From assembly GCA_002502245.1 (NCBI GenBank), contig DAPW01000007.1:1-64000 (forward strand): a stretch of DNA of 64,000 nt. The letters are read 5' to 3'. Of the stretch, positions 24,411 through 32,708 are shown piece after piece. Within the stretch, counting starts at the first letter, position 1; every line of letters starts with the position of its first letter. The DNA comes from Methanoregula sp. UBA154. Lineage in GTDB: Archaea > Halobacteriota > Methanomicrobia > Methanomicrobiales > Methanospirillaceae. The position numbers were made by a program, and so were the translations under genes. Below the pieces are notes generated by a model, which was given only the letters and a program-made list of their open reading frames with translations, made no database searches and had not been told where the DNA came from.

Positions 24411-25188
24411 CGATCTCGAGGGGGGAGGGGATTGTCAGGCTGGTGTTCTCCATCACCCGGGTGGCAAGCGAGCGGTAGCAGGCTGCCTGGGCGGAGGCAG
24501 GTTCGTACTCGATGACGGTCTTCCGGTTCAGTTCGGCAAGCTGCACCACGCGGTCACGGGGAATGAATTCGATAAGCCTGCTGTTCACCCGGCGGGCGAA
24601 CTCGGCTACCAGCTCCTCTTCCTTCGGCTGGCCTTTGGCATTGCAGATGACACCGGCGAGCCGGCACTTGCTCTTTACCCGGGACGCCAGCCGCTTTATT
24701 GCCTTGCAGATATTGTTGGCAGCATAGAGAGACATCAGTTCGCCAGAGGTTACAAGGTAGATCTCCTGTGCGTACCCTTCCCGCATGGGCATGGCAAAGC
24801 CCCCGCAGACCACATCACCCAGCACATCGTAGACGATAACGTCTCCTTTGAGCGCCCCGAATTTCTCCAGCAGCTGGAAGGTAGCGATGATGCCCCGGCC
24901 GGCACACCCGACCCCGGGTTCCGGCCCACCCGCTTCGACGCACCGGACACCGTTGTAGCCTTTGAACACGATCTCCTCAAGCGAGAGGTCTGCATCGCCC
25001 CGTTCCCGCACCAGATCCATGACCGTAGGGATGAACGTCCCGTGCATCAGCATGCGGGTGCTGTCCCGCTTGGGATCGCACCCGATCTGCAGGATATCAA
25101 GCCCCATACCGGATAATGCGGCTGAAAGGTTGGCCGATGTCGTGGATTTCCCGATACCTCCCTTGCCATACAGGGCGATCTGCTTCAT
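24376..25188 (-). CDS. NifH-like ATP-dependent reductase
   Basis: The 270-residue protein has every hallmark of the nitrogenase iron-protein family. Walker A GKGGIGKSTT is at residues 8-17, GCDPK near residue 36, and the two [4Fe-4S] ligands lie in GPEPGVGCAGRG (Cys97 equivalent) and DVLGDVVCGGFAMP (Cys132 equivalent). It would pass electrons, with ATP hydrolysis, to the D/K-type partner encoded next. It groups by eye with CfbC/BchL-type proteins and NifH alike; a tree is needed to place it. It starts at ATG 25188 with a TATA box (ATATAAA, 25210-25216), so the transcript is probably leaderless. A 10-bp inverted repeat lies upstream. Confidence 0.9.
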   Translation of the reverse strand: MKQIALYGKGGIGKSTTSANLSAALSGMGLDILQIGCDPKRDSTRMLMHGTFIPTVMDLVRERGDADLSLEEIVFKGYNGVRCVEAGGPEPGVGCAGRGIIATFQLLEKFGALKGDVIVYDVLGDVVCGGFAMPMREGYAQEIYLVTSGELMSLYAANNICKAIKRLASRVKSKCRLAGVICNAKGQPKEEELVAEFARRVNSRLIEFIPRDRVVQLAELNRKTVIEYEPASAQAACYRSLATRVMENTSLTIPSPLEIDELETLAYAYI

Positions 25189-25223
25189 TGGCGTACTATG
25201 GGACGGCCGTTTATATGAGATTT

Positions 25224-25267
25224 CCTGCGCAATTTATCTTTCCCTTTCTAAAGTAATATTGCGCAGG
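25224..25267. promoter_or_regulatory. Inverted repeat upstream of the nitrogenase-like operon
   Basis: CCTGCGCAAT (25224-25233) and ATTGCGCAGG (25258-25267) form a perfect 10-bp inverted repeat separated by 24 bp. The inner arm is 8 bp from the TATA box of the H-type gene. The centre-to-centre distance of 34 bp is about three helical turns, suited to a pair of dimers or a looped regulator. It does not look like the NrpR nitrogen operator. Confidence 0.55.
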
Positions 25268-25485
25268 GGATTGATCCGCCCTGCCACGCTCTCCCGCGGG
25301 CGCTGAAATTGAATTTTACCATACCTCCCGACGGATGATCGAAAATTCACGACAGTGCAGAGAGGGTTTACCCGTAATAACGTGTTGAGAGGCACGGTCC
25401 CGCCAGAGCATTTCTTTGAATATTCCCCGTGACAGAAAGTATTTCGTGAAGTACAGACCAAATTTAATGACTGGAGGAATAGCCA

Positions 25486-26094
25486 ATGAAAAAATGGATT
25501 GCAATCTGTATGCTGACCGTTCTGGTTATTGGGGTGGTTTTCATGGGCGGATGTACAGACACGGAATCCACGAAAATTGGGTATGAGGCACCGACAACTG
25601 CGGTGCCTACGACCAAGGTGACCGTAATAAAAACAACTGCCGTGCCTACCACCACGGTGACGGAAGTACCAACAACTGCGGTGCCTACGACCACGGCGAC
25701 CGTGAAGAAAACAACCGCGGTGCCCACCACCACGGCGACCGTGAAGAAAACAACTGCTGTACCCGTAACCACTGTGGCCGGTATCGGCTCGCTGGTGATC
25801 GTTACCAATGGTGGTCTGGGTGGCGAGGTTACCGCGTATGTCGCCCGTGCAGGGACCGGCTTTGATCTCTACGGGAATAGTGCGGCATATACCTCCGTAA
25901 CGATCTTTCCTGACGGGACCTCAGGGTCTGTAAGCCTCGAACCCGGCCAATATACCGCGTATCTGCCGGACAAGCTCGGTACTCAGCAGCCGGAGCAGCA
26001 GTCCTTTACGATCAATCCCAATTGCAATACCGTTGTACAGTTCTCCGGTTATTCCTACCGCGCTGCTTCCGGTGGCGGATGCGGCGGAGGATGA
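25486..26094 (+). CDS. Threonine-rich repeat lipoprotein
   Basis: The N-terminus is a lipoprotein signal ending at Cys23 (VVFMGGC). Residues 37-96 are about four and a half copies of a 13-residue Thr/Val/Pro repeat (consensus TTAVPTTTATVKK), an extended and probably glycosylated stalk. Residues 98-192 form a small beta-rich PEGA-like domain (VTAYVARAGTGFDLYGN, VSLEPGQYTAYLPDK). The protein ends with SGGGCGGG, an unusual Gly/Cys tail. It is a surface-anchored protein of unknown function and is transcribed away from the nitrogenase-like operon. Confidence 0.8.
   Translation: MKKWIAICMLTVLVIGVVFMGGCTDTESTKIGYEAPTTAVPTTKVTVIKTTAVPTTTVTEVPTTAVPTTTATVKKTTAVPTTTATVKKTTAVPVTTVAGIGSLVIVTNGGLGGEVTAYVARAGTGFDLYGNSAAYTSVTIFPDGTSGSVSLEPGQYTAYLPDKLGTQQPEQQSFTINPNCNTVVQFSGYSYRAASGGGCGGG
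25594..25773 (+). repeat. 39-bp tandem repeats inside the lipoprotein gene
   Basis: About four and a half in-frame 39-bp units encode the Thr-rich stalk. The third and fourth units are nearly identical at DNA level (they share CCACGGCGACCGTGAAGAAA), which suggests recent expansion by slippage or unequal exchange. Confidence 0.75.
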
Positions 26095-26200
26095 TTCCGC
26101 GGGTGTAACCGTCGGACTCCGGTGCGGCGACCGGGGGGTTGGAAATCCCCATCCGGCTGGCTGCGCACGAGACCTTTCCGGGCGATACGGTTTTTTCCTG

Positions 26201-26232
26201 TCTGCCACAACCTTTTCCGTTCTTGTGGCAGA
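26201..26232. other. Perfect 10-bp hairpin
   Basis: TCTGCCACAA (26201-26210) and TTGTGGCAGA (26223-26232) pair across a 12-base loop, about 110 bp after the lipoprotein gene. It may stabilise or end that transcript. The rest of 26095-26447 shows no gene. Confidence 0.45.
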
Positions 26233-26447
26233 CCGGGCATATCAAGCGGAAGTGCGTAGGATAATTTCTCTGTTGGCATCGTCTCCTGTTGGTATTTTCT
26301 CGCGAAAGGTCTCTTGCCGTGTGCCAGGTCGTTTTTTACCATGCATGCGGGGGTGGTTTTTCTTGATAACTCTTCTCTGTAAAGGCAAAATCAAAATTCC
26401 TTTCAGATAAGTTAAGGTGTGGCATGAGCCGGAATACGAAAGGATCT

Positions 26448-27180
26448 GCTCTGTTGAACCGCACATGGAACGGGCGTTCACGCCCGGACCATGAAGATCT
26501 GAAGTAACAGGGTGATAGTGCGAGGGTTCCCCGCCTCAGGGCTTCTCCGAGGCACGGCGGGGCAGGAGGGTTCAATCCGCCCAGATATTTTTTCAATCGT
26601 CCGGAACCCGCCGCGGGGTGCTCTTCGGGGCGGCGGGCGTTCATCGCAACAGGGAGTATGGGGGATCAATCCCCATCATCGATTCCTGAAAGGAAGCGAT
26701 TTTCATAGGAGAACCTATTTTTTTGGAAATTTATCGCCCCCCTTGCGCCAGCCCAGCCCCCGATGGGGGCGGGGGCGCATGCGATGCCTCGGAAATATCT
26801 GACCAGAAAATTTCTCTACGATTGTATACAGGTAATACGGCATAATCGCATACGGGGGATGCCCAAGCGGCGGGGGCGGAGCCCCCGAGAGCGTCATGGT
26901 TGATATCCAATGATTTCCCTTGAAAATCGTTTCATTCCGGAATTGATGATGGGGGTTAAGACCCCCATGCCCCCGAATATGATATGTGCCGCCGCCCCCG
27001 AAGGGACGCCCCCGCGGCGGATCAATGACTGATATTTCAAAAAAAACACACAAACTGCCCCGCCGTGCCATGGAGGGGCCCTGATGCGGGGAGCCCTCGT
27101 GAATATTATGAAGTGTTTTTTTTTTGGATTTTCATCGTTCCGGTGTGAACTCCACAGGGTCATGCCCGTTTCTACAGAGC
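26448..27180. repeat. Composite B-A-B(inverted) structured repeat with IS-like ends
   Basis: The left end reads GCTCTGTTGAAC (26448) and the right end TTTCTACAGAGC (27169-27180), so the 733-bp block is bounded by inverted copies of GCTCTGTWGAAM. Inside, in order, are a B unit in plus orientation (GGGCGTTCACGCCC hairpin, CCGCC/GGCGG hairpin with a TTCG loop), an A unit (TTGCGCCAGC near 26745, GGCGGGGGCGGAGCCCCC near 26868) and a B unit in minus orientation (about 26935-27180). It lies between convergent lipoprotein and trkH genes; the right end is only ten bases from the trkH stop. Confidence 0.75.
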
Positions 27181-27190
27181 AAAAGAATCC

Positions 27191-28651
27191 TCATTCAGGT
27201 TCCCGGACAAGCGCGATAAAGAGCATGACGACCGGTATCACCTCCAGCCGCCCGATCCACATCACCCCGATAAAGATCCATTTGGAGATCACCGGCATAT
27301 CCGGCGAGACATAGCCGGTCGAGATACCGCTGGTCGAGAACGCCGATACGATCTCAAAGACCACTTCCGTGAAGGTGAAGGACGTGAGGTGGTACTGGAG
27401 GACCGCGAGCGTTGCAAGAAAGACCGTGATGACCGACAGGATAATGACCAGCATGTTCTTGGCAGCTTCCAGCTCTGCCGTTGCCTTCGGGATAATGCGC
27501 CCCTCAATCTTGAACGGGAGCAGTATCTTGCCGCTCACGAAGAGACGCCGGAACCACCAGACGAGTGCCCGGATGGCAAGTGCGATCCGGGTGAGTTTGA
27601 CTCCTCCGGCGGTGCTGCCGGAACACCCGCCGATGAATGCGATCATGGCGAGGAACAGGAGCGTGACACTGGCCCACGTATGCGGGTTTGCGATCTGGAA
27701 ACCGGTTGTCGTGATCGCCGAGACTGCCATGAAAAGCGCCTGTTCAAGTGCCCGGGTGAATCCAAGGTCCTCAAAGAACATCAGGTCATACGTCAGGACC
27801 GCAATACCGATCGCAAGAAGGGCGAAAAAGAGCTTGACCTGCTCGTCGCCGAAGAGGCTGAGGCGGCGGTTCTCGATGACCAGGTAATAGAGCTTGAAGG
27901 GCAGGGCGCCGGCAATCATCACGGGGATCAGCAGGAGCTCTAGGAGAAGGCTGTCGTAATAAAGGATACCCTGCTGGTGTATGCAGAATCCCCCGCTGGA
28001 GATCGCTGCAAGGGCAAGGTTGACCGATTCCCAGAGCGTCAGTCCCGAGAACAGGATAAGCCCGATTGCCATGAAGGTTAAAAAACCATAGATCTTCCAG
28101 AGTGACCGACCGGTTGCAATCACGCTGGGCATCAGCGCTTCATCCCGGCTCTCGGTGCGGAAGATCTTGGACGGGAACAGCCCGGTGCTGCTTGCCGTGG
28201 TGATGGCAAATGCGATGATCCCGATCCCGCTGATCCACTGCATATAGGACCGCCAGAAGAGGAGGGTATGGGGTGCCGAGTCAACAGCCGGTATCAGGGA
28301 AAATGCGGTCCCGGTCCACCCTGCCATCCCTTCGAAGAGGGCATCGGTGAAGTCCATCCCCAGACCAAGCATGAACGGGACACCGCTGATCATGGCACAG
28401 AAGAACCAGAAGAGGGCGACCGAGCACAGGGCCGTGGAGAGACGCACTCCCCGCTCGCTGCGGTGAATGCTCCTCAATGTGATCCCGAGAAGAAAAAAGA
28501 TCACCGGAACCGCTGCCATGGGAAGGAGCATGCTCCATTCAGAAAAGAGTACGGCGACCACCAGAGGGACGCAGGTAACGGGGGCGACAAAGACGAAAAT
28601 ATCCCCGAGATCGGCAATTATTGTCGAGAGGTGCTTCAGCCGCCGCATCAC
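27191..28651 (-). CDS. trkH: Potassium uptake protein TrkH
   Basis: The 486-residue membrane protein has the four repeated M1-P-M2 units of Trk/Ktr channels. The selectivity-filter loops are visible as GWTGTAFS (residue ~120), AISSGGFCI (~217), AITTTGFQI (~318) and AFSTSGIST (~446). The loop between units three and four (GGCSGSTAGGVKLTRI) is also typical. TrkH takes up K+ together with a cytoplasmic TrkA gate protein, which is not encoded in this window. The N-terminus MRRLKHLSTIIADLGDIF lies at the membrane face. The gene is single. Confidence 0.95.
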   Translation of the reverse strand: MMRRLKHLSTIIADLGDIFVFVAPVTCVPLVVAVLFSEWSMLLPMAAVPVIFFLLGITLRSIHRSERGVRLSTALCSVALFWFFCAMISGVPFMLGLGMDFTDALFEGMAGWTGTAFSLIPAVDSAPHTLLFWRSYMQWISGIGIIAFAITTASSTGLFPSKIFRTESRDEALMPSVIATGRSLWKIYGFLTFMAIGLILFSGLTLWESVNLALAAISSGGFCIHQQGILYYDSLLLELLLIPVMIAGALPFKLYYLVIENRRLSLFGDEQVKLFFALLAIGIAVLTYDLMFFEDLGFTRALEQALFMAVSAITTTGFQIANPHTWASVTLLFLAMIAFIGGCSGSTAGGVKLTRIALAIRALVWWFRRLFVSGKILLPFKIEGRIIPKATAELEAAKNMLVIILSVITVFLATLAVLQYHLTSFTFTEVVFEIVSAFSTSGISTGYVSPDMPVISKWIFIGVMWIGRLEVIPVVMLFIALVREPE

Positions 28652-28802
28652 TATTGGGTTACTGTCGCCACGCTATTAGTGTTTGCCAACAAGAAAAACT
28701 GGTGGAACAGGGGGGTCGGAGCGGCCTGAATGGTCGCGGGCGGTTTTGTCCGGCCGTGGACGCTGCACTACGCCCTGCATTACTCCCTCTTCCAGAGCGG
28801 GA

Positions 28803-29987
28803 TCAGAGGATGTTGTTCTCCTGGTGCTTCCGGGCAATGTCATCCGCCAGCCGGTCGAGCGCCTGGAGCGTCTTCTCGTCCGGAAGACCCTTCACCATGA
28901 CCGGCTCGAGGACCTCGACCTTCAGATGATCGAGCATCTTCACGATGGTCTCTGGAACCTTGCCCCCCCAGCCGTACGAGCCGATAACCGACGCATACCG
29001 CACCTTGGGCCTGAGCAGGTTTGCAAGGTACGTTGCATAGACAATTTGGGGGTGCGGACCGAAGAGCACGGTCGGCGTAGCGACAACGACCGTGGCCGTA
29101 TCCACGAGGGAAAGGGCGAGTTCACCAATGTCCGTGCGGGTCAGGTTGAACGGTTTTACCGTAATACCCCGGGCAATCAGGGCGTTCGTGAAATGCTCAA
29201 CCATCTTCTGCGTGCTGCCATGCATGGACACGTACGGGATCACGACTTCATTTTTCACCTTATCGGAAACCCAGTCCGCATAGGCATCGAGGATCAGATC
29301 CGGGTTCTTGTGCACCGGCCCATGGCTCGGGGCGATCAGGTCGATTTTAAGCGCCCGGATCTTTTCAAGGTGCCCTTTAATACTGCCCCGGAACGGCATC
29401 ATGATCTCGGCATAATACCGCTTTGCCGGCGTATAGAAGTCAGCCCAGTCCGTCACGTAAAGGTCACTCGTTGCCATATGGTACCCGAACAGGTCGCAGG
29501 GGAAGAGGATCCGGTCTTCCCGCAGGTAGGTCACCTGCGTCTCGGGCCAGTGGGTCCACGGGGTGAGGATGAATTCAAGGGTCCGGTCACCCAGCGACAG
29601 GGTTTCCCGGTCAGTGATGATCCTGAATTTTTCCAGAGGGAGGTGGAGCAGGGCGATAAGGAGGTCCCGGCACTTCTCGTTCGTCACCACCATTGCATCG
29701 GGGAAAAATTCGAGGGCCATCGGGAGAGCGCCGGCATGGTCCTGCTCGGCATGGTTAATGATGATGTAATCGATGCGGTCAATCCCCAGCTTGACAAGGT
29801 TGGAGATCAGGTCGAACTCTTTCGTTGGGTCGACGGTATCGATGAGCGCGGTCTTTTCACTGCCACGGATGAGGTAGGCGTTGTAACTGGTGCCGTTTGG
29901 CAGGGGGATCAGTTCGTCAAAGATCCGCCGGTCGAAATCAAGTGCTCCGACCCAGTCAATACCGGGAACGATTTCACGGGATACCAT
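28803..29987 (-). CDS. fprA: F420H2 oxidase / flavo-diiron protein FprA
   Basis: FprA reduces oxygen to water with coenzyme F420H2 in methanogens, a defence against air. The 394-residue protein has a metallo-beta-lactamase domain (residues 1-250) with the diiron motif HAEQDHAG near residue 79, a conserved THWPE further on and PSHGPVH near residue 221. The C-terminal flavodoxin domain (residues ~255-390) carries the FMN loop SMHGSTQKM. Rubredoxin is encoded six bases upstream on the same strand, so the pair is one transcript and a natural electron-transfer couple. Confidence 0.95.
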   Translation of the reverse strand: MVSREIVPGIDWVGALDFDRRIFDELIPLPNGTSYNAYLIRGSEKTALIDTVDPTKEFDLISNLVKLGIDRIDYIIINHAEQDHAGALPMALEFFPDAMVVTNEKCRDLLIALLHLPLEKFRIITDRETLSLGDRTLEFILTPWTHWPETQVTYLREDRILFPCDLFGYHMATSDLYVTDWADFYTPAKRYYAEIMMPFRGSIKGHLEKIRALKIDLIAPSHGPVHKNPDLILDAYADWVSDKVKNEVVIPYVSMHGSTQKMVEHFTNALIARGITVKPFNLTRTDIGELALSLVDTATVVVATPTVLFGPHPQIVYATYLANLLRPKVRYASVIGSYGWGGKVPETIVKMLDHLKVEVLEPVMVKGLPDEKTLQALDRLADDIARKHQENNIL

Positions 29988-29993
29988 GGTATC

Positions 29994-30158
29994 TTACTCC
30001 TGAACCTCTTTGAATAATCTCTTCTCTGCACCGCAGACAGGGCATACCCAGTCTGCCGGCAGTGCCGAAAATGGTGTTCCGGGCGCTATTTTCTGTGTCG
30101 GTTCACCCTTTTCCGGATTGTACTCGTGCCCGCAGATCAGGCAAACGTATTTTGTCAT
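29994..30158 (-). CDS. Rubredoxin
   Basis: The 54-residue protein has the two Fe(Cys)4 loops of rubredoxin, CLICG (near residue 6) and CPVCG (near residue 39), with the aromatic core (YVCLICGHEYNP, DWVCP). ATG 30158 gives the standard N-terminus MTKYVC; the upstream in-frame sequence is not rubredoxin-like. It lies just before fprA and probably delivers electrons to it or to a peroxidase. The stop of the TOPRIM gene is 77 bp upstream, leaving room for a separate promoter. Confidence 0.93.
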   Translation of the reverse strand: MTKYVCLICGHEYNPEKGEPTQKIAPGTPFSALPADWVCPVCGAEKRLFKEVQE

Positions 30159-30235
30159 CAGATAAAACCCCGAAATACTGGTTGTTACAACAGTAACGCG
30201 GAGAATTGCAATAATGATTTCGATAGTGCCGGCTC

Positions 30236-30787
30236 TCATGGGTGTGGGGGGAGTGCCGCCGGATCTTCGAGATAATACCGTTCAAAGAAGTACTGGAACG
30301 ACCGGTTACGCCGGACTGCTGTCGCCGGCGAGAAGGACTTGAGGATCTCGAACATGAAATCGATCCGCGAATCGAACGCATGCGGGATACGGTCATTGAA
30401 GTCCTCTTTCGTCAGCCCGTCGGTCGAGGGGAAGACGGGGAGCCCGAATTTCTGCAGGACTTCATCCGGCAGCCCGGCGTAATACCAGCTCTCGATCTCC
30501 CTGATTACAATCACGATATTACCCCCGCTCACCTCAGGAAACCAGAGATAGAGGAGTTGTTTTTTATCCCTCACTGACCGCTCCGCGTCTATGTCGGCGA
30601 CAAAGATGTAGTCATTCTTCATCTGAACAACGCTTTTTAAGAAATTGTTCACTTTCTGGCGCTTGATACTGGCATAGGGGAGGATCTCGACCGAATCGTA
30701 GCGGGGGACAAAGAGGGGTTTGATGATACGGCCGAAGAAGCGGACATCGTCTTCACCCTCAACGAGAATGAAAAGGCGTTTTTTCAT
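30236..30787 (-). CDS. TOPRIM-domain nuclease-like protein
   Basis: The N-terminus LFILVEGEDDVRFFGRI has the TOPRIM glutamate motif, and FVADIDAE near residue 65 supplies the DxD motif. IVIVIREIESWYYAGLPDEV near residue 98 resembles the conserved block of DUF4435/DUF4276-type proteins. At 183 residues it is a minimal TOPRIM protein, with a C-terminal helical tail rich in aromatic residues. It starts three bases after the ATPase gene ends, so the two are one unit. The arrangement matches the OLD, Gabija and PARIS type of ATPase plus TOPRIM anti-phage pair. I infer a nuclease effector controlled by the ATPase. Confidence 0.8.
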   Translation of the reverse strand: MKKRLFILVEGEDDVRFFGRIIKPLFVPRYDSVEILPYASIKRQKVNNFLKSVVQMKNDYIFVADIDAERSVRDKKQLLYLWFPEVSGGNIVIVIREIESWYYAGLPDEVLQKFGLPVFPSTDGLTKEDFNDRIPHAFDSRIDFMFEILKSFSPATAVRRNRSFQYFFERYYLEDPAALPPHP

Positions 30788-30790
30788 TTT

Positions 30791-32056
30791 TCAGAGTCCC
30801 AGCAGGTTCTGGACATAGAGTTCTTCGATCCCGATCTCGTTTGCAAGGAAGGTCCTGACCTCTTCCTTGTCGCCAGGCCGGGAAATGATCGAGAACCCTT
30901 CGCTGTCCCGCGAGATGAGCAGGAGGTCGTCAAGCATTGCATACTTGACCACTTCAGTGCTATGGGTGGTGATCATCACCTGCTTTTTCTCCGAGGCCTC
31001 TTTCATCATCCTCATGAACCGGGCAACGAGGAACGGGTGGATATGGCTGACGGGCTCCTCAATGATGATGAACGGTTTTTCCTCGAAATAGAGCGCGATG
31101 ATCATGGCAAAGATCGCGATCGTCCCGTCGGACAGGGACGAGGCCGGCAGGTCACGGCTCTTCGCGTACCGCTCCCGCATGGTGAGGATCAGCGAAACGT
31201 CCATGAACTTCTGGACGGAGAAATCCTCGATAAATGGCAGGACGTCGCGGAGCAGGTTGGAGAATTTCCGCTTCTTCTCAGGATCCTCGAGGATGGTCTT
31301 TACCACGAGGGCAAGGTTGCCGGCGTTCTCGTCAAGTTCGCGTTTACCGGTGATGACCACCCCCCGCTTGGGGAGTTTCGGGTCGATATCATACACAGCG
31401 ATACGGTCGAAAAATTTCTCAAAGTGGGGGAGCGGGTACCCATAGAAGGTTTCGAGGAGAAGGGCCCGTTCCGGGAGCCGTTTTCCCCGGAAAAAGAGGG
31501 GGATTACGTCATTTTCCGTCAGGGGGCACCCCGGTGGCATGTCCACGAGATACCGTACCTCCCCCTTCTCGCTTGACACCTGGACTGATCCCCTGCCGAT
31601 GAGCTGGTTTTTATCCTTCCGGTTCTGGCCGTTTTTACAGGATGTGACCTCGCAGCCGATGATGAGCCGGTCGCGGACAATGGAAAAACCGTCTCCGGTT
31701 GCATTGAACCTCAGCGCAAATTCATAGGATGACTCGCAGGACCGGATCTCAAGCACCAGCCCGTCCCTGCTGGTCCGGTCCAGAAAGTCCCTGGCAGGGT
31801 CAGGTGCGTAGATAACCTGCACAACGAGATCGCGTTCACTCCCTATCTTCGTATTCCTGATGTAATCCGCTCCCCCCTGCATGGCGATGGCGTTGATAAG
31901 CCCGTGACGGGCGATATCGCGCAGGAAGCGGAACGCACTGATGAAATTGGATTTTCCCGCTGCATTGGACCCGATCACCACACTGAACCGGGACAATTCC
32001 ACGTCAATCTCAGAAAAACTCTTGAAATTCTCGATATGGATCCGCTTTATTGGCAT
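30791..32056 (-). CDS. ABC/RecF-type AAA ATPase paired with a TOPRIM protein
   Basis: The N-terminus IKRIHIENFKSFSEI and Walker A GSNAAGKSNF (residues 29-38) are those of OLD/RecF/SMC-like ATPases. The signature region SSLSDGTIAIFAMI near residue 315 is the ABC signature, and FIIIEEPVSHIHP near residue 338 is Walker B with the D-loop. The H-loop is TTHSTEVV near residue 372. The middle (residues 90-300) has no coiled-coil arm, so the protein is of the short AAA_21 type at 421 residues. With the TOPRIM gene right behind it, the likely role is foreign-DNA sensing or repair. Confidence 0.85.
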   Translation of the reverse strand: MPIKRIHIENFKSFSEIDVELSRFSVVIGSNAAGKSNFISAFRFLRDIARHGLINAIAMQGGADYIRNTKIGSERDLVVQVIYAPDPARDFLDRTSRDGLVLEIRSCESSYEFALRFNATGDGFSIVRDRLIIGCEVTSCKNGQNRKDKNQLIGRGSVQVSSEKGEVRYLVDMPPGCPLTENDVIPLFFRGKRLPERALLLETFYGYPLPHFEKFFDRIAVYDIDPKLPKRGVVITGKRELDENAGNLALVVKTILEDPEKKRKFSNLLRDVLPFIEDFSVQKFMDVSLILTMRERYAKSRDLPASSLSDGTIAIFAMIIALYFEEKPFIIIEEPVSHIHPFLVARFMRMMKEASEKKQVMITTHSTEVVKYAMLDDLLLISRDSEGFSIISRPGDKEEVRTFLANEIGIEELYVQNLLGL

Positions 32057-32120
32057 ACCTGCTCCCTACGTCATCGTTACCTTCCGACAAAAAGAAGGTA
32101 TTGGTCAGGGTAAAAACCCG

Positions 32121-32627
32121 TCAGATAACGTAAACGGCGTTATTGAGGACCATCATGCCGTAATTGAGATATGCGAGGAAACAGACCCAGATGAAGTACG
32201 GGACAAGGAGCATACCCCCGTTCGCAGAGAACCGGAATACCTGGATGACGGCAGACAGGAGGGTTGCCCAGAGAGCGATGATGCACATGAAGGCAAGGAA
32301 GAGGGAATGGAGGCCGAAGAATGCAAAGGCCCAGACCAGGGTAAACAGGAGCTGCAGGATGAACAGGATCAACCCGAAGGTGACTTCATGCTGCTTGATA
32401 CCGGACTGAAGGATAAAGAAGAGAACGAGTCCCATGAGGACGAAGGATGCAATCCAGAGCGGTGAGAACACCCATGACGGGGGTGAGAAGAGTGGCTTTA
32501 CAAGGCCGGCATACCATGCAGGCATCCCCGGCAGGGCGGGATACCATCCCATATACCCGGCAAGCAGGCAGATTCCCAGGGAACCCACGAGCGTGAGGAT
32601 ACTCTTCAAGACACCTTTTACCGTCAT
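32121..32627 (-). CDS. tspO: TspO/MBR family membrane protein
   Basis: The 168-residue protein has five membrane segments and the TspO signatures: LVKPLFSPPSWVFSPLW near residue 41, WAFAFFGLHS in helix 3/4, and ALWATLLSAVIQVFRFS followed by LVPYFIWVCFLAYLNY. TspO binds tetrapyrroles and sterol-like ligands and has been linked to stress control. ATG 32627 is preferred over 32639 and 32651 because GAGGA lies just upstream and the TATA box (AATATATATTTA, 32653-32664) would then sit at the normal distance. It is a single gene. Confidence 0.9.
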   Translation of the reverse strand: MTVKGVLKSILTLVGSLGICLLAGYMGWYPALPGMPAWYAGLVKPLFSPPSWVFSPLWIASFVLMGLVLFFILQSGIKQHEVTFGLILFILQLLFTLVWAFAFFGLHSLFLAFMCIIALWATLLSAVIQVFRFSANGGMLLVPYFIWVCFLAYLNYGMMVLNNAVYVI

Positions 32628-32708
32628 ATGTTTCCTCATATGGATACGCAAGAATATATATTTACTTGAACCACAGGGTTAGATTCGGAAAAAAAATCAG
32701 AATTATGG

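Noticed and set aside
22247..25188. Calling the H-D-K genes true molybdenum nitrogenase (nifHDK)
   Set aside because: The D and K subunits are far too short, no FeMo-cofactor ligand pair is apparent, and no nifI, nifE or nifN genes are nearby.
26012..26245. A small CxxC-containing minus-strand frame after the lipoprotein gene
   Set aside because: It overlaps the lipoprotein end in antisense and the following hairpin; one CPVC motif alone is not enough.
28683..30017. A 444-codon frame antisense to fprA
   Set aside because: It mirrors the strongly supported fprA gene; high GC makes long antisense frames common here.
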